From contig MKRZ01000006.1 in NCBI GenBank assembly GCA_001897075.1, positions 1 through 62,547 on the forward strand: a DNA stretch of 62,547 nucleotides, written 5' to 3'. The position numbers were made by a program, and so were the translations under genes. The notes below the pieces were generated by a model. That model ran no database searches. It was given only the letters and a program-made list of their open reading frames with translations, and was not told the DNA's origin. Shown here in pieces: positions 19,052-29,118 of the stretch; the first letter of the stretch is position 1, and each line of letters opens with the position of its first letter. This DNA is from Mesorhizobium sp. 61-13 (GTDB lineage Bacteria; Pseudomonadota; Alphaproteobacteria; Rhizobiales; Rhizobiaceae).

Positions 19052-20299
19052 ATGTTTGCAGCTTACAGACCTATCCTGTCTCTCCTGCGCGGCACCGCCT
19101 TCCTGCTGGCTGCGTCCGGCCTGCATGGCCTGCTGTTGCCGCTTCGCGGCCAGATGGAGGGGTTTTCAACTGCTTCACTCGGCCTGATGGGAACGGCCTG
19201 GGCAACCGGCTTCGTCGCGGGTTGCTATTTCGCGCCGCGCATCGTCCGCCGTGCCGGCCATGTCCGGGCTTTCGGCACGTTTGCGGCGTCTGGCGCCATC
19301 ATCGCCCTGCTTACGGGGCTCATCATCGACGAATACGCCTGGATAGCGCTGCGCGCCTTCACCGGCTTCGTCATGGCCGGCGCATTCATGATCATCGAGA
19401 GCTGGCTGAACGAAAAGGCCACCAACGAAAACCGTGGCACGGTCTTCGGCCTCTACATGATGGTCACCTACGCTTCCATCATGGGCGGCCAAATGATCGT
19501 CGCTGCCGGCGACGTGCAGTCCGCCTCGCTGTTCATGATCACCGGCATCTTCTTTTGCCTGTCGCTCATCCCGACAGCAGTCTCGACCCAGTCCACCCCG
19601 CAGCTATTGCAGGACGTAAAACTCGACCTGAAAGGGCTCTATGCCAACTCGCCGGTCGCGGCGATCGCCTGCCTTTTGATCGGTATCGCCAATGGCGCCT
19701 GGGGCACGCTGGGCGCGGTCTACGGCGCGCGCATCGGCATCTCGACGGCGCAGATCGCGCTGATGATGAGCCTCGTCGTGGTTGCAGGAGCGGTCATGCA
19801 GCTTCCAGCGGGTCGGCTCTCGGACCGCACGGACCGCCGCTATGTGCTGGCCGGCGCGGCATTTGGCGCGGCACTGTTCGGCTTGATCGTCTTCCTGGTG
19901 CAACCGCGCGCCGGCCTGTTCGTGCTGCCTGCCACGGCGGCCTATGGTGCCTTCGCCTATACGCTTTATTCGATCGCAGTGGCGCATGCCAACGACCACG
20001 CCAGAGCGGAAGATTTCGTCAAGGTTTCGGGCGGACTTTTGCTGCTCTACGGCTTCGGCACCATCATCGGCCCGCTTCTGGCTGCCGCACTGATGGAATG
20101 GATGCGTCCGGAGAGCCTGTTTCTTGCAACCGCGCTCGCCCACATCTGCCTTGCCGGCTACACCATGCTGCGCATCAAGCGCCGCGCGCCGGTTCCCATT
20201 GAAGATCGCGATGCCTTCAAGACCTTGCCCGTCGAGCGCTCGATAACACCGGAATCGCTGCGGCTCGATCCACGGACAAAAAATGAAACCGATGGTTGA
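19052..20299 (+). CDS. MFS transporter (YcaD-like)
   Basis: 12-TM protein: GLHGLLLPLRGQMEGFSTASLGLMGTAWATGFVAGCYFAPRIVRRAGHVR... Confidence 0.85.
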   Translation: MFAAYRPILSLLRGTAFLLAASGLHGLLLPLRGQMEGFSTASLGLMGTAWATGFVAGCYFAPRIVRRAGHVRAFGTFAASGAIIALLTGLIIDEYAWIALRAFTGFVMAGAFMIIESWLNEKATNENRGTVFGLYMMVTYASIMGGQMIVAAGDVQSASLFMITGIFFCLSLIPTAVSTQSTPQLLQDVKLDLKGLYANSPVAAIACLLIGIANGAWGTLGAVYGARIGISTAQIALMMSLVVVAGAVMQLPAGRLSDRTDRRYVLAGAAFGAALFGLIVFLVQPRAGLFVLPATAAYGAFAYTLYSIAVAHANDHARAEDFVKVSGGLLLLYGFGTIIGPLLAAALMEWMRPESLFLATALAHICLAGYTMLRIKRRAPVPIEDRDAFKTLPVERSITPESLRLDPRTKNETDG

Positions 20300-20330
20300 G
20301 ATTTAGGCGAGTTTACAGCACAACTAGACC

Positions 20331-20603
20331 ATGATCCTGATCGATGCGTTCACGGCTATCGCCGATCCAAACCGGCGCCATCTTCTCGAAGAGCTTCGGC
20401 GAGGGCCGAAAACCGTTAATGAGCTTGCAGCCGGCCTGCCGGTCTCACGCCCCGCCGTGTCCCAGCATCTCAAGGTCCTGCTTGATGCAGGTCTGGTCAC
20501 CGCTCGGGCAGACGGCACGCGGCGGGTCTATACGGTAACCAATTCGGGCTTCCTCAAGCTGAACATCTGGCTGGACCAGTTCTGGGACGCGCAGCCGTCC
20601 TGA
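20331..20603 (+). CDS. ArsR-family transcriptional regulator
   Basis: FTAIADPNRRHLLEELRRGPKTVNELAAGLPVSRPAVSQHLKVLLDAGLVTARADGTRRVYTV winged HTH. Confidence 0.9.
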   Translation: MILIDAFTAIADPNRRHLLEELRRGPKTVNELAAGLPVSRPAVSQHLKVLLDAGLVTARADGTRRVYTVTNSGFLKLNIWLDQFWDAQPS

Positions 20604-20617
20604 AGCCCGAACCGATG

Positions 20618-21025
20618 TCAGTTCAGGTTAACGTCGCGTCCAGCGGCGCGTATCGACACTGAAAACCCTGCCAATACGTCGATCAGCGTAATGATCATCA
20701 GCGTGAAGAACACCGAGTGCGCCGCGCCCCTGACCAGCAGGAACTCCACCAGGAAAGCGACGAAGACAAAGGTCGACAAGAGGTGGTCGACCACCGAGGC
20801 GTTGCTGGTGCGCGTCGATTTCAGGATTTCGATAAAGAAGAAGATCAGCCCGATGACGACCATGAGGTCGCCAAGGGTCATGGAAAAGACCCCGCCGGAC
20901 ATCATGCCGATGGAGAAGATCTCGGCTGCCCAGGGATCGCCATTGACGCCAGAGCCGAAAAATCCGGCAAGGCCCAGATTGTAGATAATGAAGGGCACGA
21001 TCAACAGCGGAAGGCTGGCCAGCAT
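20618..21025 (-). CDS. conserved membrane protein of unknown function
   Basis: MLASLPLLIVPFIIYNLGLAGFFGSG...FTLMIITLIDVLAGFSVSIRAAGRDVNLN, about 4 TM; start at 21025. Confidence 0.7.
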   Translation of the reverse strand: MLASLPLLIVPFIIYNLGLAGFFGSGVNGDPWAAEIFSIGMMSGGVFSMTLGDLMVVIGLIFFFIEILKSTRTSNASVVDHLLSTFVFVAFLVEFLLVRGAAHSVFFTLMIITLIDVLAGFSVSIRAAGRDVNLN

Positions 21026-21171
21026 GACATCTCTCCAGGCAAGGCACCAAGGCCGATTTCGGCGCGGCTGGCGCGAACGCCACACCTCCTGCAGTTGTAG
21101 AATGCAGGTCACCTTGCCCGTCAAGTCCCGCAAGCTGCGCCAACGGATTTCGGGTTCACGTGTTCCCGAAA

Positions 21172-21198
21172 AGCAAAAGGCCACCCGAAGGCGGCCTC
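21172..21198 (-). terminator. Rho-independent terminator after rpmF
   Basis: On minus: AGGCCGCC-TTCG-GGTGGCCTTTTGC. Confidence 0.85.
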
Positions 21199-21225
21199 AA
21201 TGCATTGCAAGGGCTAGAGCTGAAC

Positions 21226-21408
21226 TCAGCCTTCCTTGGGCGTCAGCACCTGGCGGCCGCGATACATACCGGTCTTCAGATCGATGTGGTGCGGACGGCG
21301 CATTTCGCCGGAATTCTTGTCCTCGACATAGGTCGGTGCCTTGAGCGCATCGGCCGAACGGCGCATGCCGCGCTTGGAGGGAGAGGTTTTTCGTTTCGGT
21401 ACGGCCAT
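21226..21408 (-). CDS. rpmF: 50S ribosomal protein L32
   Basis: [55 protein letters not shown]. Confidence 0.96.
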   Translation of the reverse strand: MAVPKRKTSPSKRGMRRSADALKAPTYVEDKNSGEMRRPHHIDLKTGMYRGRQVLTPKEG

Positions 21409-21640
21409 GGATATGCTCCACTTAACTGTTCAAAAGCCCGCAATGCCCTCGTGAAAGGGCCGCTTGCGAGCCTAATTCTCTGAGAAAGTGGCGTGCCTAT
21501 ACACGGCCTACGGCACTTTGACCAGCACTATGGCGAGATTTTTTGCGCCGATCCGCCTAAGTCTTCGCACTATTGGGCGATTCTGGCCGGGACAGGCCTT
21601 CCAAGCTCATCTTTTATGCATCCGGTCAAGACAAGTTCGC

Positions 21641-22432
21641 CTAGTCGAGACAGCCGACATAGCCGCCTGCCCTTGCAGCCCTGCGCTCGATAATGCTTGC
21701 CAGTTGCCTCAGCCCGCGTCCAGGCTTGCCGGGATTGCGGGCGGCCGGATTGGGCAGCGTTACAGCCAAAAGGGCAGCTTGGCGGCGCGAGAGCTTGCTG
21801 GCGGAAATGCCGAAATGATGCTGTGCCGCAGCCTCCACGCCATAGATGCCCGGCCCCCACTCGGCAATGTTGAGATAGATTTCCATAATCCGCCGTTTCG
21901 GCACGACCAGGTCGAAATAGACCGCCAGCGGCAGCTCGACCACCTTGCGCAAGGTTGTGAGCGGCCGCTGCCACAGATAGAGGTTCTTTACCGTCTGCAT
22001 GGTGATGGTCGACGCGCCCCGCGTTGCCTCGCCCGCCAATGCATCGCTCACCACCCCCTTCAATTCTCCCAGGTCGACACCGTAATGCGAGCAGAATTGC
22101 CCGTCTTCCGACATGATGACCGAGTAGGCGAGGACCGGAGCGACATCATCGATGCTGACCCATTGCCGGTCATAGCCGGAAAATGTCGCCAGATCCTTCA
22201 GCATGAATGTTGAAACCGGATGCACGAACGACGGTAGATACAGAAACGTCAAGACCACGGGGACGAGCGCGACGAAAGCCGCACCTTTCAACCCGGCGCG
22301 GAACCAGCCCTTGCGCAGGACGGTCAGGCCGCCCCGTTTCGCTCGCGACATGAGATGTCCCTCGGTTCCATGAACCAATCCCTCAGTCTCTTGCTCGATG
22401 ATCGGTTCCGACACCTGGCTTGCCCCTGCCAA
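21641..22432 (-). CDS. mtgA: monofunctional biosynthetic peptidoglycan transglycosylase
   Basis: [19 protein letters not shown]...[20 protein letters not shown]...[29 protein letters not shown]. Confidence 0.93.
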   Translation of the reverse strand: MAGASQVSEPIIEQETEGLVHGTEGHLMSRAKRGGLTVLRKGWFRAGLKGAAFVALVPVVLTFLYLPSFVHPVSTFMLKDLATFSGYDRQWVSIDDVAPVLAYSVIMSEDGQFCSHYGVDLGELKGVVSDALAGEATRGASTITMQTVKNLYLWQRPLTTLRKVVELPLAVYFDLVVPKRRIMEIYLNIAEWGPGIYGVEAAAQHHFGISASKLSRRQAALLAVTLPNPAARNPGKPGRGLRQLASIIERRAARAGGYVGCLD

Positions 22433-22499
22433 TCACCTTTCGGCATAACGACGCCCGAGTGCTTGCGCAATGTCTGAGTGTCGGCTACCGCTCGCCGCC

Positions 22500-23438
22500 A
22501 TGAGTACAGATGCCGAAATCGCCTTTGAAGACCGGCTTTCCATGCAAGCAAGCGCCGTTGAAGCAAGGTTGCGGCGTCTTCTCGACGATCGCCCGCTTTC
22601 GGGCGAGATTGAAAGGCCCGAGCGGCTGCTGGCAGCCATGAGGCACGGCGTTCTCAACGGCGGCAAGCGGCTTCGGCCGTTCCTGGTCATGGAAAGTGCG
22701 GCCCTGTTTGCCCCTGATGCAAAGGACGAGATGGCGCTCAATGTGGCTGCCGCGCTCGAATGCGTCCATTGCTACTCCCTGATCCACGACGATCTGCCGG
22801 CAATGGACGACGACGACCTGCGGCGCGGTCAGCCGACCGTTCATAAAGCCTATGACGAAGCTACAGCCATTCTTGCCGGCGACAGCCTGCTCACGCTTGC
22901 CTTCGATATCCTTGCCGACGAAGCTCCGGGCAGCCGCAAGGAGCGTTCGACCGCAACCATCCGCCTGGCATTGATCAAGGGACTTGCGCGCGCCGCTGGC
23001 CTTGGCGGCATGACCGGCGGCCAGATGCTCGACCTCGCAGCCGAACACGCCTCGCCTGACGAGGCCGGCATCATCCGCCTGCAAGCGATGAAGACCGGGG
23101 CGCTTATCCGTTTCGCCTGCGAGGCAGGCGCGATCCTCGCAAATGCTTCCTCGTCCGACCAGGAAAGGCTGGCCGAGTTCGGCTCGGCCATAGGGCTCGC
23201 CTTCCAGCTCGCCGACGACCTGCTCGATGTCACGGCGGATGCCAGCCAGATCGGCAAGGCCACCGGCAAGGATGCCGCTGCCGGCAAGGCCACGCTGGCA
23301 GCACTTCACGGTGCAGACTGGGCACGCCGGCAATTGAACGGCCTGGTCGAGCAGGCGCACTCGCTGCTCGAGCCCTATGGTGAGCAGGCGGCGATGCTGA
23401 AAGCCGCCGCGACATTCGTTGCCAATCGCAACAGATAG
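22500..23438 (+). CDS. ispA: polyprenyl synthetase (farnesyl/geranylgeranyl diphosphate synthase)
   Basis: NGGKRLRPFLVMESAALF...SLIHDDLPAMDDDDLRRGQPTVHKAYDEATAIL...AFQLADDLLDVTAD; start at 22500 or 22470. Confidence 0.9.
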   Translation: MSTDAEIAFEDRLSMQASAVEARLRRLLDDRPLSGEIERPERLLAAMRHGVLNGGKRLRPFLVMESAALFAPDAKDEMALNVAAALECVHCYSLIHDDLPAMDDDDLRRGQPTVHKAYDEATAILAGDSLLTLAFDILADEAPGSRKERSTATIRLALIKGLARAAGLGGMTGGQMLDLAAEHASPDEAGIIRLQAMKTGALIRFACEAGAILANASSSDQERLAEFGSAIGLAFQLADDLLDVTADASQIGKATGKDAAAGKATLAALHGADWARRQLNGLVEQAHSLLEPYGEQAAMLKAAATFVANRNR

Positions 23439-23537
23439 GCCAATCAGCCTCAAAGCTCTGCGGCACCAACGAATTCTTAATGTTAATGCAGTGTGATCCC
23501 GACCGTTACAATTGCGTGTATGTGTTGGGGGTTACGC

Positions 23538-25874
23538 ATGCCGGAGTATATGTCCTTCTTCCGGTCGATTCGGATTCGTTACCTGTCCGGCCTGCTGATT
23601 CTCGCACTTTCTGTCGGTGGCGTCATCGCCACGCTGAACTACGCCAATTCGTACCGCCATCAGGTCGATACGCTAAGCGCCCATTTCGTCTCATTTTCGC
23701 GTGACCTCAACAATGCAGCGAGCTTTGCCGAAACGGCAGTCTCTGCATGGCGTCCCGATACGCGCGACCAACTTGCCACCGCCGCTTACGGCCATGCGCA
23801 AAAGCTGACGCAAGGCATGGAGGCGCTTACAGGCGAAGTCGCCGACATCATGCCGCGCCTGACGGCCCGAACGGTGGACGAGCTGAAATCGGCTTCTATC
23901 AACGGATACCTGTTGTGGTCGGCGCGCGACATGGTGCGCAACCTCAACCTGATGGCCGAAGCAAAGTCGGTCGACGATTGGAGCTATCGCGAAATCCGCA
24001 ACCAGAACGACCTGTTTGCGCAGCCCATGCTGGTACGTGCGCGCGCTGCGGTCGACAGCGAGCGCAGGCTTGCCGATGGACGCGCCGACCGCCTGCTTCT
24101 ATGGGGAGCCGTCCTGCTTGCGGCAGCGCTGGCTGCGGTAGCGTTCTGGATCTTCCGCCCGATGGAAAAGGCGATCCGCCGTGCCTTCGCCGAAACCTCG
24201 GCTTCGCTGTTCAAGGCTGAGGCAGCCGACCGTGCCAAGTCGGAATTCCTGGCCAACATGAGCCATGAAATCCGCACTCCGATGAACGGCGTTCTTGGCA
24301 TGGCTGAACTTCTGGCCAAGACCGATCTTACGCCGCGCCAGAAGACGTTCACCGATGTGATCGTCAAATCCGGAAACGCATTGCTCACGATCATCAACGA
24401 CATCCTCGACTTTTCGAAGATCAACGCCGGCCAGCTAACCCTTGATCCGGCACCATTCCGGCTGACCGAAGCCGTCGAGGACGTTGCCACTCTGGTTTCG
24501 GCAAGGGTCGCCGAAAAGAACCTGGAATTGATCGTGCGCGTCGATCCGCGCCTGCCGGCCTTCGTCGTCGGCGATGCCGGGCGTTTCCGCCAGATCGTCA
24601 CCAACCTGCTGGGCAATGCCATCAAGTTCACCGAAAAGGGTCATGTCCTGATCGATGTCTCCGGCGAGATCTCGAACGGCATCGTGCATTTGAAGGTCGG
24701 CGTCGAAGATACCGGCATCGGTATCCCGGCGGACAAGCTGCAAAGCGTGTTCGAGAAGTTCGCGCAAGTCGACTCGTCCTCGACCCGCCGCCATGAAGGC
24801 ACCGGCCTCGGCCTTGCCATCGGCGCGCGGCTTGTCGATCTCATGGACGGCAAGATCGGCGTCGAGAGCGAGATCGGGCGCGGCTCGATCTTCTGGTTCA
24901 CGGTGCCGCTGCCGGTCCATGAGGCACAGCCTCGCGATGAGGCAGTCCCAAGCGACGTCACCGGCGCGCGCGTCCTGGTTATCGATGACAACCCGGTCAA
25001 TCGCGAGATTCTGCTCGAGCAGCTCAAGAGCTGGCGTTTCGATTGCGCAGCGGCTGAAAGCGGCGCCGTCGGCCTCGCCTTCCTCGACCGCGCCTTCCAA
25101 CTCGGCGCTTCCGTCGACTGCATTATCCTCGACTACCAGATGCCCGGCATGAGCGGGGCCGACGTTGCCAAGGCCATCGCGGCAGACAGCCGTCTCGCCG
25201 GCATTCCGGTCGTGCTTCTGACTTCGGTCGATCAGGTCGATTTCGGCAAGCTGGTCATCGATTTCGGCATCGCCGCGCATCTCACCAAGCCGGCACGCTC
25301 GGCAATCTTGCTGGGCACCGTCATCTCGGTCATCCAGAAGGCGCGAACACAGATTGGCACGGCGCATTTCGTGCGCGAACCGGCATCGGTCCCGCAAGCC
25401 GTTCGCCCGACCCCGACGATCCTGCGCCACCCTGTTTCGTCGACGCCGATCGCAGCCGAGACGACGACTACCACCAACACCTCGATCGACATCCTCATCG
25501 CCGAGGATAATGAGGTAAATCAGCTCGTTTTTGGCCAGATTCTCAACGGATTGGGTCTTAGCTACCGTATCGCAGGCAACGGCCGCACGGCGGTCGAAAT
25601 GCACCGCGCCTTGAAGCCGAAGCTGATCCTGATGGACGTTTCCATGCCGGAAATGAATGGCTATGAGGCGACGCAGGCGATACGTGCCTATGAGGCTGGC
25701 AAGGGCGAGCATATTCCTATCATCGGCGTGACCGCCCATGCCCTGAAGGGCGACCGCGACAAATGCCTCGATTCAGGAATGGACGACTATTTGCCGAAGC
25801 CGATCTCGCCGGATCGTCTCGGCACCAAGATCGGCAGTTGGTTGAGTGAAACGATAGCCGCGAAGATCGCCTGA
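23538..25874 (+). CDS. hybrid sensor histidine kinase/response regulator with two REC domains
   Basis: N-terminal TM sensor; [24 protein letters not shown]-box; N and G boxes; two receiver domains ([18 protein letters not shown] and [18 protein letters not shown]); start at 23538. Confidence 0.9.
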   Translation: MPEYMSFFRSIRIRYLSGLLILALSVGGVIATLNYANSYRHQVDTLSAHFVSFSRDLNNAASFAETAVSAWRPDTRDQLATAAYGHAQKLTQGMEALTGEVADIMPRLTARTVDELKSASINGYLLWSARDMVRNLNLMAEAKSVDDWSYREIRNQNDLFAQPMLVRARAAVDSERRLADGRADRLLLWGAVLLAAALAAVAFWIFRPMEKAIRRAFAETSASLFKAEAADRAKSEFLANMSHEIRTPMNGVLGMAELLAKTDLTPRQKTFTDVIVKSGNALLTIINDILDFSKINAGQLTLDPAPFRLTEAVEDVATLVSARVAEKNLELIVRVDPRLPAFVVGDAGRFRQIVTNLLGNAIKFTEKGHVLIDVSGEISNGIVHLKVGVEDTGIGIPADKLQSVFEKFAQVDSSSTRRHEGTGLGLAIGARLVDLMDGKIGVESEIGRGSIFWFTVPLPVHEAQPRDEAVPSDVTGARVLVIDDNPVNREILLEQLKSWRFDCAAAESGAVGLAFLDRAFQLGASVDCIILDYQMPGMSGADVAKAIAADSRLAGIPVVLLTSVDQVDFGKLVIDFGIAAHLTKPARSAILLGTVISVIQKARTQIGTAHFVREPASVPQAVRPTPTILRHPVSSTPIAAETTTTTNTSIDILIAEDNEVNQLVFGQILNGLGLSYRIAGNGRTAVEMHRALKPKLILMDVSMPEMNGYEATQAIRAYEAGKGEHIPIIGVTAHALKGDRDKCLDSGMDDYLPKPISPDRLGTKIGSWLSETIAAKIA

Positions 25875-25944
25875 AAAGCGGAAATCACGTACGATCCGCG
25901 CATCAGTCAACTGCTGCGCGGGTCTTCTGCATTTGGACCTCGGC

Positions 25945-26805
25945 CTAGCGGTTCCTGACCACGACACAGGCACCGCCGACACTGTTCAGGTCCCGGCAAA
26001 TGGCGTTGGCCTCGCCTCGGCTTTCGGCACCGATCCGCACCGCATAGATACCCCTTGAGCCGAGTGGCGACCGGACCCGGCTTACAACCGGGTCATGCAA
26101 GCCGAGCACTGCCGGAAACCGCGCTTTCAGCCGCTGCCATTGCCGGATTGCCGCACTACGCTGGAAAGTACCGGCGACCTGTACGCCCCATGGCTTCACG
26201 TGCACGCTTGCCATCGCAATCGTCGTCGACATGATTGCGGGCAGCCTGCGGCAGGCCACTGCGAAATTCTGTTTCTCATCTAGCGGCGCAATCGAACCAG
26301 CATGAGCCTTGTCGGCGAAGACATCGGCCGGCTCACCCATTATGTCGAGCACGTAGTCCTCGGTCTCCAAGGGCAGGAAACCGCCCGATTGCAGCCAGCG
26401 CGCCACGCGGTTCTCACCGGCATTGTAGGCCGCTGCCGCAAGGCCGAGATTGCCGAAACTTGTTTTCAGTTCGCCAAGATTGCGGGCAGATGCGGGAATG
26501 GCCTGCTCGATATCGAAGGAATCGGCAAGGCCGCGCATCTTGGCGGTTCCGGGCATGAACTGCGCGATGCCTTCTGCCCCGACCGGACTGACGGCACTGG
26601 GATCAAAGCGGCTCTCCTTCCAGATCAGCCGGGCGAAAAATTCCTTTGGCAAACCGGCGCGCTCGGCATGAACCTCGATCAGTTCACAAACGCGGCTGAG
26701 CAGCCGTTCCTTGGCCGGCTTTGGCGGATCGGCTTGGGCCGTTACACCACCAGCCAGCAGAGCAACCACGATAAAAATGAGCCGAGCCGCGTCCCGCGCC
26801 CGCAT
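25945..26805 (-). CDS. lytic transglycosylase domain protein with SPOR-like C-terminus
   Basis: LPKEFFARLIWKESRFDPSAVSPVGAEGIAQFMPGTAKMRGL...GLAAAAYNAGENRVARWLQ; C-terminal GIYAVRIGAESRGEANAICRDLNSVGGACVVVRN. Confidence 0.88.
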   Translation of the reverse strand: MRARDAARLIFIVVALLAGGVTAQADPPKPAKERLLSRVCELIEVHAERAGLPKEFFARLIWKESRFDPSAVSPVGAEGIAQFMPGTAKMRGLADSFDIEQAIPASARNLGELKTSFGNLGLAAAAYNAGENRVARWLQSGGFLPLETEDYVLDIMGEPADVFADKAHAGSIAPLDEKQNFAVACRRLPAIMSTTIAMASVHVKPWGVQVAGTFQRSAAIRQWQRLKARFPAVLGLHDPVVSRVRSPLGSRGIYAVRIGAESRGEANAICRDLNSVGGACVVVRNR

Positions 26806-26808
26806 CGG

Positions 26809-28065
26809 CTATTCCGCAGCCTTGGCTCTGCTACCGTCGCCAAAACGCTGTTCGATATAGTCGGCAACCATCTTCTCGAAATCGGAGGCGATATTCGCAC
26901 CGCGCAAGGTGGCGGCCTTCCTGCCGTCGATAAATACCGGTGCAGTCGGCATCTCGCCCGTACCCGGCAAGGAAATGCCGATATCGGCATGCTTGGATTC
27001 GCCAGGGCCGTTGACGATACAGCCCATCACCGCGACCTTGAGCTGTTCCACGCCCGGATACTTCGTCCGCCACACCGGCATGTTCTTGCGCAGATCGTCT
27101 TGGATCGACTGCGCCAGTTCCTGAAAAACCGTCGATGTCGTGCGCCCGCAACCGGGGCAAGCTGCCACGATCGGCACGAACTGACGAAACCCCATTGTTT
27201 GCAGGAGTTCCTGCGAAACCTGCACTTCACGAGTGCGGTCGCCGCCCGGTTCCGGCGTCAGCGAGATGCGGATTGTGTCGCCAATACCCTGCTGGAGCAG
27301 TATGCCCATCGCGGCCGACGAGGCGACGATCCCTTTCGAGCCCATTCCAGCCTCGGTAAGGCCAAGGTGCAGCGCATGGTTGGAGCGCGTCGCAAGTTGG
27401 GTGTAGACGGCAATCAGGTCCTGTACGCCGCTGACCTTGGCCGACAGGATGATCTTGTCGCGGCCGAGCCCGATCTCTTCGGCAAGTTCGGCCGACAGGA
27501 TCGCCGATTGCACGATTGCCTCGCGCGTCACTTCCTGAGCGGTAAGTCGCGAACCATTGGACTGGTTCTCGTCCATCAGCCTAGTCAGAAGTTCCTGGTC
27601 GAGAGAGCCCCAGTTGACGCCGATGCGCACCGGCTTGTCGTAGCGGATCGCCATCTCGACGATTGCGGCGAACTGCTTGTCCTTCTTGTCCTTGAAGCCG
27701 ACATTGCCGGGATTGATGCGATACTTCGCCAACGCCTCGGCGCAGGCGGGATGGTCAGCAAGCAGCTTGTGCCCGATATAATGGAAATCCCCCACCAGAG
27801 GCACGTTGACGCCAAGCCGCGCCAGCCGGTCGCGGATAAACGGCACGGCGGCGGCACTCTCGTCCCGATCAACCGTAATGCGAACGATTTCGGAGCCGGC
27901 CCGATGCAGCGCCGCCACTTGACCAACCGTCTGGTCGATATCCGCGGTGTCGGTATTGGTCATCGACTGGACGACGACTGGCGCGGTTCCGCCGACCATG
28001 ACGCCGCCGACATCGACGCCGACCGAAGCACGACGTTCAAACGGTGAGGAATAGTACCCGGTCAT
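26809..28065 (-). CDS. ispG: 4-hydroxy-3-methylbut-2-en-1-yl diphosphate synthase
   Basis: [41 protein letters not shown]...[17 protein letters not shown]...[23 protein letters not shown]. Confidence 0.96.
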   Translation of the reverse strand: MTGYYSSPFERRASVGVDVGGVMVGGTAPVVVQSMTNTDTADIDQTVGQVAALHRAGSEIVRITVDRDESAAAVPFIRDRLARLGVNVPLVGDFHYIGHKLLADHPACAEALAKYRINPGNVGFKDKKDKQFAAIVEMAIRYDKPVRIGVNWGSLDQELLTRLMDENQSNGSRLTAQEVTREAIVQSAILSAELAEEIGLGRDKIILSAKVSGVQDLIAVYTQLATRSNHALHLGLTEAGMGSKGIVASSAAMGILLQQGIGDTIRISLTPEPGGDRTREVQVSQELLQTMGFRQFVPIVAACPGCGRTTSTVFQELAQSIQDDLRKNMPVWRTKYPGVEQLKVAVMGCIVNGPGESKHADIGISLPGTGEMPTAPVFIDGRKAATLRGANIASDFEKMVADYIEQRFGDGSRAKAAE

Positions 28066-28400
28066 GCCGGCCGCCTCTAGAACCTTCCCGAGACGTCGCG
28101 CATCCGGCCGGATACGTCAGGGCGCCCCACTGCATCAAATGTGCACATCGTGCCGCGAGAATGTGAAACCCTTTTGGCAAGCGTACAAAATCAACGCATG
28201 AGGTGGAGGAGAGTGCTCGACTTGTCAATGTGGCGATTGCAACCGGATCAAACGCACATGCCTGATGGCCAAACCGCATCAGCGGTGTCGTTCGCCAAAC
28301 CGCACAATCAAATCGCTTCAAACTAAACAGCGTTCCCCGGCGGCATGCAGCCGCCGAGATGATAGAACCACTGATTTGCGATTGTACTTTCGAAGCAGCC

Positions 28401-28580
28401 TTAATGGGTGGTGGGTTGGCTCTTCAGTTTCTCAATCTCGTCCTTGATGGCCAGCTTGCGTCGCTTAAGGGCGGCTATTTCGAGATCGTCGACCGACGGA
28501 TGCAGCATGGCATTGTCAATCTCGCGCTCGATGTCGCCGTGTTTCCTATGCAATTCGTCAAGATGGGACGCAAGAGACAT
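28401..28580 (-). CDS. DUF465 (YdcH-type) small protein
   Basis: Read by hand: MSLASHLDELHRKHGDIEREIDNAMLHPSVDDLEIAALKRRKLAIKDEIEKLKSQPTTH; below ORF track cutoff. Confidence 0.85.
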   Translation of the reverse strand: MSLASHLDELHRKHGDIEREIDNAMLHPSVDDLEIAALKRRKLAIKDEIEKLKSQPTTH

Positions 28581-28898
28581 GATTGGTTCTCCCTTTCATG
28601 GTTTCCTCGAATGCGGCCGCCGCAACGTCCACCGCAGGTTCACACTGTGACGGCACGATGACAGTCTGCCACCAACTGAACCGGATGTCGAATAAACTAG
28701 TGCCCTGGATTTCAATTTTGTCACATGTGGATTGAACGCCGTGAACGAATTTCGGTTTCGCAACACCAGCGTCGCATTCCACGACAGTCTGAAATGTGAT
28801 AACTGCAAATTGTCAGTGGCGACGAGCCATTGTTTCCGCCCATCAGGGTTCCCACCCAAGGCGCACTGTGGGCGCCGCAATAGTGCAGACGGTAAATA

Positions 28899-29102
28899 AT
28901 GTCCGAACAGGAACAGGCCGATATCCGCCTAGAATTCGCGCGCTTGAAGCAGGATCATGCCGATTTCGACGCGGCCATCAATGCAATGCTCGAAACCGGC
29001 TGCGACCCTCTGCAGATCCAGCGCATGAAGAAAAAGAAGCTTGCCCTGAAGGACAGGCTGAGGTCGCTGGAAGACCGTATCATTCCAGACATCATCGCCT
29101 GA
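28899..29102 (+). CDS. DUF465 (YdcH-type) small protein
   Basis: MSEQEQADIRLEFARLKQDHADFDAAINAMLETGCDPLQIQRMKKKKLALKDRLRSLEDRIIPDIIA. Confidence 0.87.
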   Translation: MSEQEQADIRLEFARLKQDHADFDAAINAMLETGCDPLQIQRMKKKKLALKDRLRSLEDRIIPDIIA

Positions 29103-29118
29103 TACGCAAGGCCGCCGG

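Noticed and set aside
26302-28047. 581-aa plus ORF
   Set aside because: Antisense shadow of the lytic transglycosylase gene and ispG; no recognisable domain.
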